Positions 26,301 to 29,721 of a stretch of 29,721 nucleotides of DNA are shown piece after piece. Both the position numbers and the translations under genes were made by a program. Source of the DNA: a virus; IMG/VR virus record IMGVR_UViG_3300037346_000086, positions 1 through 29,721 of that record; one strand, 5' to 3'. The notes under the pieces were generated by a model. The model saw only the letters and a program-made list of their open reading frames with translations, ran no database searches and was not told the DNA's origin. How positions within the stretch are numbered: the stretch's first letter is position 1; every line of letters begins with the position of its first letter.

Positions 26301-27717
26301 TCTCGGAACGAACAGCATCATTGCTCTTCATTACCTCCTCGGCGTTTTTCTTATACGCCTCACTTGAAGCCTTAGACGCAGCAGCGGAGTCCTTCTGCTT
26401 AGACTTTTTATCTACGTTGCTTTTTTGAACCTTTTCAAGATAGTCGGCAAACTTTTTCTTATCGCCTTTAGCACGGTCGTTGCTTGCAGACCACGACTGT
26501 GATATAAGAACTGCCTGCTTTTTAGTGTCAGGTGTCTCCTTACGGTACAAAACATAAAGTGGCTTATCCTTATTGAACTTTGCCTTAGTGCTGAGGTTAC
26601 CATCGCGGTCAACGCGTTCGGTGAACTTACCTACGAATTCTCCAGGAGCCTCTGAACCAATGCCACCATTGTGGACATACGCCTTTTGGACGTCAGCCTG
26701 TTCGTACTTGCCACCTTCAAAGTACTCGACGACATAGCCGTCCTCGTTTTCATAAACCTTGTCCGGGCCTAACTCACCCTCTTGCTTCTCCTTGACAAGT
26801 GTCCAGCCGTTAGGAGCGTCAATAGGGGCAAACTGTGAGATATCCATTGCGTCAACGTCAGATGGAAGGTCTACCTCGTCGTCGCCAATGCCAGGGATAA
26901 ACGCCTTGATAGCCTCTGCGTTCTTTGATGGAATGTCATATAGACCGTCAGGAATATCTGGGTCATCAAGAATCTCGACCTGGAAGCCGTCACTGGTGCT
27001 AGAGTTTCCGATGTACTGTTTTACCTTAGACTTGATGTTGTTGCCAACGCGAACAAAGAACTGTAAGCCTCCGCCTTCATAGGCAAAACGTCCTTTACGG
27101 TCACGCCTTTGCGCTTCAGCCCTTGCGGATTTGCCAAGGTCAATGAATACAGTCTCAGAATCACCATCAACCTGCGCGGCAATAATGATGTCCTGTGGAA
27201 CAAGACCAGCAGTGACAGCCGTGAGCCGTGCGGCTGCATGTCGTTGCTCGACGGATAGCATAGGGTACGAAAACGCGGAGGAGACAAGTGCACGGGCACT
27301 GTCGTCGATACGTGGGTCAGCCGCAATCCAGCGCGCAAGAGCCTCTGAGTGGGCCGAGGCGGTCATTGCATGTGGACGCGTTGATAACGGGTGACCGATA
27401 GGCAGAAGGTCACGATGACGTGTTTGGTGGACAGGCACCTTGCCGTGGATTGCTAATGAAACAAAAGATGCAACCTCACGGTACGCGGCAAAGAACCGAG
27501 ACTTCTTTTCCATACCAGTGGTGTTATTTAGTGAGCGCGAAGCAACGATGTCAATATCGCGCTGGGTAACTTGACGTTCCTCTGGAACCTTCTGGTTGTA
27601 CTCATTGGCAAGTTCATGGATGGCACGGCGAAGACTGGCAGAAGACCTTGGCTTTATCTTTGAAGGTACACCCTCTGTCTGCTGCTTAGCGATAAGCATG
27701 TTCAACAGGTTATTCAC
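20341..27717 (-). CDS. Giant polyvalent protein with ADP-ribosyltransferase-like and kinase-like domains, about 2458 aa
   Basis: The start is the GTG at 27717 (AAGGAAGG 8 nt upstream, 8-nt overlap with the upstream gene), rather than the ATG at 27759. Parts in order: about 20-115, a domain ending RDLLPIGHP; R205-F211, RDRKGRF; lysine-rich and acidic linkers, Pro-rich at about 660-695; about 1030-1130, an ADP-ribosyltransferase-like domain with LYRGI (Arg1042), SFTTD (1069-1073) and ELEAE (Glu1116, Glu1118), fitting the R-S-E class; about 1315-1545, a kinase-like domain with YYVKK after V1333, NWD (D1412), YDN (N1420) and DPGG (1433-1436), of the HipA/PI3K-like type; KOW-like barrels at about 1585-1635 and 1908-1955; a WYL-like patch at about 1685-1750; about 2315-2445, a conserved domain with TGGADYVFTKP. 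ART and kinase domains together mark polyvalent proteins of phages, injected to modify host targets. That role is inferred. Confidence 0.75.
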   Translation of the reverse strand: MNNLLNMLIAKQQTEGVPSKIKPRSSASLRRAIHELANEYNQKVPEERQVTQRDIDIVASRSLNNTTGMEKKSRFFAAYREVASFVSLAIHGKVPVHQTRHRDLLPIGHPLSTRPHAMTASAHSEALARWIAADPRIDDSARALVSSAFSYPMLSVEQRHAAARLTAVTAGLVPQDIIIAAQVDGDSETVFIDLGKSARAEAQRRDRKGRFAYEGGGLQFFVRVGNNIKSKVKQYIGNSSTSDGFQVEILDDPDIPDGLYDIPSKNAEAIKAFIPGIGDDEVDLPSDVDAMDISQFAPIDAPNGWTLVKEKQEGELGPDKVYENEDGYVVEYFEGGKYEQADVQKAYVHNGGIGSEAPGEFVGKFTERVDRDGNLSTKAKFNKDKPLYVLYRKETPDTKKQAVLISQSWSASNDRAKGDKKKFADYLEKVQKSNVDKKSKQKDSAAASKASSEAYKKNAEEVMKSNDAVRSEIDANLAKGLDPFGNKIPDGWEAVKNESQLTPGPSLISGDKEYVTKNIEKHKGVSYTKTEQGAEGNLYHTEDGGFTGSYGEKEFADWDAADSAFDSFVESDVNARRDEALAFIDKYDESGKARELFESGASGEDVLAELDNNSKWKSAKDDYDTRNFVDLPQKAQKDKWAAFGKGLKSIEDAPDKFEPVEKVEVKAVIPDAEPTPQAVPVSAPQVPPTPEAAPEPEWDVPDGAFKLFKPEEYEPEGRIDEESPDFTDDPKVLANKFGKNELISALAEAVRGEKNYDDADIDEMLDGLGEQGKAGAKKKTTAKAKQGTGFGGLEFSFGEEMVPAESLHGALREQGEDADMILAELYDMGTGESKNVDILDSARTGETVGEVEGPQIVDDFDEDDEIFDEVEEIIALNKWLAKPEIAQYAAVQLQAAVDNGESNPEIVKMASLITALDTDADVGALLAVNIEMAFSDNPDERQAFRGLFGVLLSTDGGYTKKGWQSMLSNAVADALFEYNGSTPSQGEIDDFFAEFGYYTDLLNGKEQIATGEVDIFNNDTTATAMYRLIAALTKPNVSKLYRGIQLDPDSEELQAYINEGGFISIDPRSFTTDKTTAGNFSGVFSKNTDKAAVIFTIPQGKGNSVDISNISLYELEAEALGWGNYKIVSVKEGTTPEGKTRYNVELSKVNDRDAVLEGYKDDYAPLLLINEDVDMPGEYYQLSTDAYTPGNMEGMPDEFDDSPLYIARMWEMESLLEVFRGGVEDGSGLAVLEYPIEDGFDAQISVEAIRDALQIQGIETNQVLKDIADVEGEPETSEPIDEPVPSIIESKSSEIAIQVSDIKDISDWEKKTGALGSNEGGFYEDPDGNRYYVKKAKSQGHAENEALASALYRLAGIDAAEVYIGKDGGDYYTYSPDIKNSKQDLKSRLNDPEYRKKLQEGFAVDAWLANWDVGGLVYDNVMTDGEGKPVRVDPGGALLFRAQGAPKGSAFGDEVNELDTFVDPSMNAVSADIFGDMSDEDKKASAERLLDISHEDIDKMVDATFSNTVVGDDLKALLKARRQFILEKFGLQGENTGTIADNTKVADEDADEIVVEETEPIDLETPEVESDSGNPYKTGSGTPITIGMQVVHSKTKEVGTVIKYDKGNPNYVFVQVGNEKPKNKSTKQLEEFTGGETLVPENAPESPIPVIEPEPIVENAPDAEPSPDKPEPGSSGNVIDIDVDGDVRAQVEAAVDKGDKIRFFYKGKLREVIPQSVWDNPKNGNINMYGEDLGDGQKKNFTIANFEKLPEEQAPEPESAVPEVDINGPMTDETRNKIIELLDKKDISSGVEVFVNAVSNPYTTEGEGLEVIKNMTSLSDVDSNGLMTSEEYKKLDAEYKKKDWSDNSGLQALIMKNLYKTGSSKQDAQEIESQLAEVPNKERATALDDEDTPSPEPEDSNATVAENLSTNLIYSGVEITDKKGKTGTVKKVNKDNYAFVEFEDGSTGWRSVATLSTTGNVKPGSVPPPPGATSSVSTPKPKAGKVTPAGTQVVVVENPDSWETSNFTDVPSLVDAIGQVKQESATGRNTAAMRGSSAAIDSDSIEDLDVRVMRVRNAQGEDGLRFKFKLTAWAGNAKAKSLLALDKTQANALGITRTSSMVVERINVGPDGIGQISMTETSYQASGGYSWKITTEDGIVINFNRGNRTGGSGVPKGEGGQAFHNTVEIQAPADATPEQIQKALEQAGVADTRPATTRDARILIENRLMSVFDSKTDATKNPSGEERAQSLQRIQDKYGITPDDVVISTGASGRIETKLSPEGAQKIVNATGNPEAIQHNLSVPYLGGQGVTTEDWIANLLANPQGGLLSTTTRWTEGIGTSGMSSHTDVATGGADYVFTKPVKNASAKEFGTGGYMFYFNPEKMYQRLDFYANYSDSYGARKLDQDIIKAAQTGAYELMFKHRVSFDDLDVFIVPSQAERTIIIQKLRQMGITEIGGRPLEAAISAGTSKDLPVPTA

Positions 27718-28519
27718 TGTCGGTACCTTCCTTGTCAATCCTAGGCAATAGGTCAGCATCCTTTGAGCTGTAAAGTGCAGATGCTAAAACGGCAGCACGG
27801 GCAAACGGAGATTCATTATCTCGAATACCGCGCATCCATGCAGCACGAAGAGCAGGGATAATCTCGTAGCCTTCTCCGGAAAGCTCAGCCATCGCAATGA
27901 GCGCATGCTCTGCTGAGTCGTATTCCATATCAGTCTTTAGTGAAACCGTAAGCTCCTGGTCCTCATAGGCTGAGGCAATTATCGAACTCTCGCCCTTGCT
28001 TGACTTCGGGTGCTTAGCGGGCAACAAGTCGTTATCCTGTTTGTAATTCGGATTAGAAGGCTTTCCAGACTTTAGCAAACGTAAAAACGCGTTTACGCGA
28101 GCGTATGCCCAACCATCACGCGTCATGCCTGGACGGTGACTAGATGAGAATGCTCCCGCGCCACGACGGTAGACAGCCTTTAGCATTCCAAGTGTAGCCT
28201 TGCGACCCTCAGGAGCTTTTTTATTATGCTTCTCTACCTTGTCACGCAGAGTTGCCTCTGTCTTTTTACTAAAGGTAATCTTCTTCCCACCAGCCGCGGA
28301 ACCTTTTTTGTTTTTCTTTGAACCGGATATGCGGTCCTTCTTAGGTGCACGAGGATTTGCAAAGTCTGCGTCAGAGTCGTCTGCGGAATCTTTAGGGACG
28401 CAGTTGGGAACCATGTTTCCGTTCTTGCCCTTCTTCATTCCAACCTGCTTGTACCCATCCCAGCATGGACTCTGCCCTGCGGCAGTTACAGAGTCGCTAG
28501 GCAGTTGGTTCTGATTCAC
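27710..28519 (-). CDS. Conserved phage head-region protein with DLLPxxHP domain, 269 aa
   Basis: The GTG at 28519 has GAGGAG 7 nt upstream and overlaps the portal stop by 23 nt. Residues about 18-43 carry a cysteine motif seen in many phage proteins (CWDGYKQVGMKKG and PNCVPK). A Lys-rich linker (KKNKKGSAAGGKKI) follows. About 85-172 is a domain with KHNKKAPEGRKATLGML, GAGAFSSSHRPGMTRDGWAYARVNAFL and DNDLLPAKHP. The same layout appears at the N-terminus of the next protein. The C-terminal part (LIAMAELSGEGYEIIPALRAAWMRG) is helical. The function of the domain is not known to me. The place between portal and the giant effector protein, and the shared domain, suggest a role in the head or as an internal protein. 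Confidence 0.7.
   Translation of the reverse strand: MNQNQLPSDSVTAAGQSPCWDGYKQVGMKKGKNGNMVPNCVPKDSADDSDADFANPRAPKKDRISGSKKNKKGSAAGGKKITFSKKTEATLRDKVEKHNKKAPEGRKATLGMLKAVYRRGAGAFSSSHRPGMTRDGWAYARVNAFLRLLKSGKPSNPNYKQDNDLLPAKHPKSSKGESSIIASAYEDQELTVSLKTDMEYDSAEHALIAMAELSGEGYEIIPALRAAWMRGIRDNESPFARAAVLASALYSSKDADLLPRIDKEGTDSE
27726..27733 (-). promoter_or_regulatory. Ribosome binding site for GTG start at 27717
   Basis: AAGGAAGG on the minus strand with 8 nt to the GTG. It supports a start inside the 3' end of the upstream gene. The ATG at 27759 lacks a comparable site. Confidence 0.7.
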
Positions 28520-29721
28520 CTGAAGTCTCCTCAGCGGCTGGAGTCTCTACGGGCGTCTCTTCAGTTGCTGCCTGTGGACCCTTGAGAAGTTTCTCAAGCT
28601 CAGGCGGAATTGGTGCAACACTCTGTGATTGTTGCGCAACGCGCGTTGCCTGAATAACCTCAGGGGCAACAGCTGAAAGCATCGACTCAGTGAGCTCCGG
28701 AGTAATTGAGCCCTTCTCAATGAGTAGGCGCAAGGCAAGCTCTGTAGGCGTAGGAGCGTCTGCACCTGTGAATCCGTGAGCACGACGCCATGAATCAAAG
28801 GAAACAGCCATACGGTCAAACCCGGCGTCAGCATCAGCGGCACGGTCATTGCGAGTGGCAACCTGCGATGGGTCATACCAAACGCATACACGCTCAACCT
28901 CTACTGGGTCAAACCCACTGGCCAAAAGATAAGGACGCAGATACACGACGGTCAATGCGTCAACGATAAGAAGCATCAGTGGCTCAATGTGAGCCTTGTA
29001 AAGAGATTCGTCAATTTGCAACGCGTTCGAGTACTTGACGTTTGCTAAACCGGTAACAACGTCCTTTGGAACATCAAGTCCCTGCAGGATACGCTCGAGT
29101 ACTCGGTCTGAACGCTCAGACAGCGCGGGGTCAAATGAACGCTCAAACTTGAACTGCTTTATCTTGTCACCAAGCTCTGCAGGACCACGAATAATCAATG
29201 GCACAACCGCACTAGCCGAGTCCTCGTCACGAATCGGAGTTGTCATCGCATCGATGAGCTGGTCCTCGAACTCGTCGGCAGCTTCCTCAGGGGTAAAGCC
29301 TTGGTTCAAATCTGAATCATCGTCATAAGGGTAATCTGGGTCAGGGCTAGCCGCGACGGATAATCCGTCAGGAAGATATAAGGCACCAGCGTTTAGACGT
29401 GAACGAGCTGTCGCGCGGAACGTCCTGTTGAGAAGTAGGAGCTCAGCGCACATGTCCAAAAGACCACGCATGCTGGAGTCAGCCTCATCTGAGAAGCGCG
29501 GGTGCGCCTTCCAGATACGGCCAACAAACGCGCTGGACGGAAGTTCAAGCGCACCCTTAGATTTTTGCCCGGTGTTCTGTGCGAGGTCTGAACGAGGAGT
29601 GATTGTATACGCTCCGCGGGTATCAACATGAAGTTCATCAACAGAGCGAATATCCCAGCTCTCAGGGGTACCTGAACCTTGACGCTCAGGAATCTGTACA
29701 AGATAACACTCTCCCGCAACG
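28497..29721 (-). CDS. Portal protein (partial, N-terminus beyond the right edge)
   Basis: The frame stays open from the right edge to a TAG at 28497, giving 407 visible residues. The ATG at 29471 is internal, because the upstream codons continue the family: GECYLVQIPERQG, SWDIRSVDELHV, FVGRIWKAHPRFSDEADSSM, then RGLLDMCAELLLLNRTF, RATARSRLNAGALYLPDGL. This is the clip and wing part of an actinophage portal, the ring through which DNA is packaged and to which the adaptor binds. Later parts include FKFERSFDPALSERSDRVLERILQGLDVPKDVVTG and YKAHIEPLMLLIVDALT. The C-terminal ~60 residues are Pro- and Glu-rich (PIPPELEKLLKGPQ), probably flexible. It starts the block of head genes seen here; a terminase gene would be expected just beyond the edge. 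Confidence 0.9.
   Translation of the reverse strand, partial: VAGECYLVQIPERQGSGTPESWDIRSVDELHVDTRGAYTITPRSDLAQNTGQKSKGALELPSSAFVGRIWKAHPRFSDEADSSMRGLLDMCAELLLLNRTFRATARSRLNAGALYLPDGLSVAASPDPDYPYDDDSDLNQGFTPEEAADEFEDQLIDAMTTPIRDEDSASAVVPLIIRGPAELGDKIKQFKFERSFDPALSERSDRVLERILQGLDVPKDVVTGLANVKYSNALQIDESLYKAHIEPLMLLIVDALTVVYLRPYLLASGFDPVEVERVCVWYDPSQVATRNDRAADADAGFDRMAVSFDSWRRAHGFTGADAPTPTELALRLLIEKGSITPELTESMLSAVAPEVIQATRVAQQSQSVAPIPPELEKLLKGPQAATEETPVETPAAEETSGESEPTA

Noticed and set aside
20341-27759. Intein or intron inside the giant gene
   Set aside because: I looked for an intein C-terminal HN-C/S/T junction and for homing nuclease motifs and saw none; the length is explained by modular domains and linkers.
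27718-27759. ATG at 27759 as the start of the giant gene
   Set aside because: It overlaps the upstream gene by 50 nt without a good ribosome site, and the residues it adds are Leu/Cys-rich and unlike the rest. The GTG at 27717 has AAGGAAGG at proper spacing.

Overview
The window is one strand-biased block of late (virion) genes from a tailed double-stranded DNA phage. Every gene I can support lies on the minus strand, so transcription runs from the right edge (about 29.7 kb) to the left edge. The best guess is a large siphovirus of an actinobacterium. The reasons are the portal, the capsid-maturation protease with its appended domains, the head-tail adaptor, the major tail protein and the distal tail protein, all of which resemble actinophage families I recognise. 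There is also a long tape measure protein, a pair of tail-assembly chaperones in overlapping frames, and no sheath gene. GC is moderate (roughly half), so a moderate-GC phage of a high-GC host is plausible, but the host cannot be read from the sequence. No tRNA, integrase, insertion sequence or CRISPR array was seen.

Region 1 (29721 to 19210) holds the portal protein, cut by the window edge. It is followed by a 269-residue protein, a giant multidomain protein of about 2458 residues (20341-27717) and a 372-residue protein with a cysteine-rich C-terminus. The giant protein carries an ADP-ribosyltransferase-like domain, a HipA/PI3K-like kinase domain, a WYL-like patch, SH3/KOW-like barrels and a conserved C-terminal domain. 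It looks like a polyvalent protein: an effector polyprotein probably packaged with and injected alongside the DNA.

Region 2 (19210 to 12181) holds the capsid-maturation protease, buried inside a 1601-residue polyprotein, and the major capsid protein, which carries a scaffold-like acidic N-terminus of about 300 residues.

Region 3 (12118 to 6965) holds a conserved structural protein of 294 residues, the major tail protein, the head-tail adaptor, a 76-residue charged protein, the likely tail terminator, a gp10-like neck protein and the tail-assembly chaperone pair G / G-T, joined by a -1 frameshift.

Region 4 (6923 to 1) holds the tape measure protein, a distal tail protein, a tail-tip hub protein and the start of a stalk or fibre protein. 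The stalk contains 22 uninterrupted 10-residue repeats and runs off the left edge.

Genes are packed tightly, with overlaps of 1 to 23 nt or gaps under about 135 nt. Several true starts are GTG codons lying inside or at the end of the upstream gene behind strong Shine-Dalgarno sequences, which suggests translational coupling. No stretch over 300 nt lacks a gene. The most interesting part is the 14.8 kb between the portal and the capsid gene. Its three or four proteins share small modules (a DLLPxxHP domain, an RDxxG(R/K)F motif, KOW-like barrels) and look like a modular set of internal head proteins and effectors.
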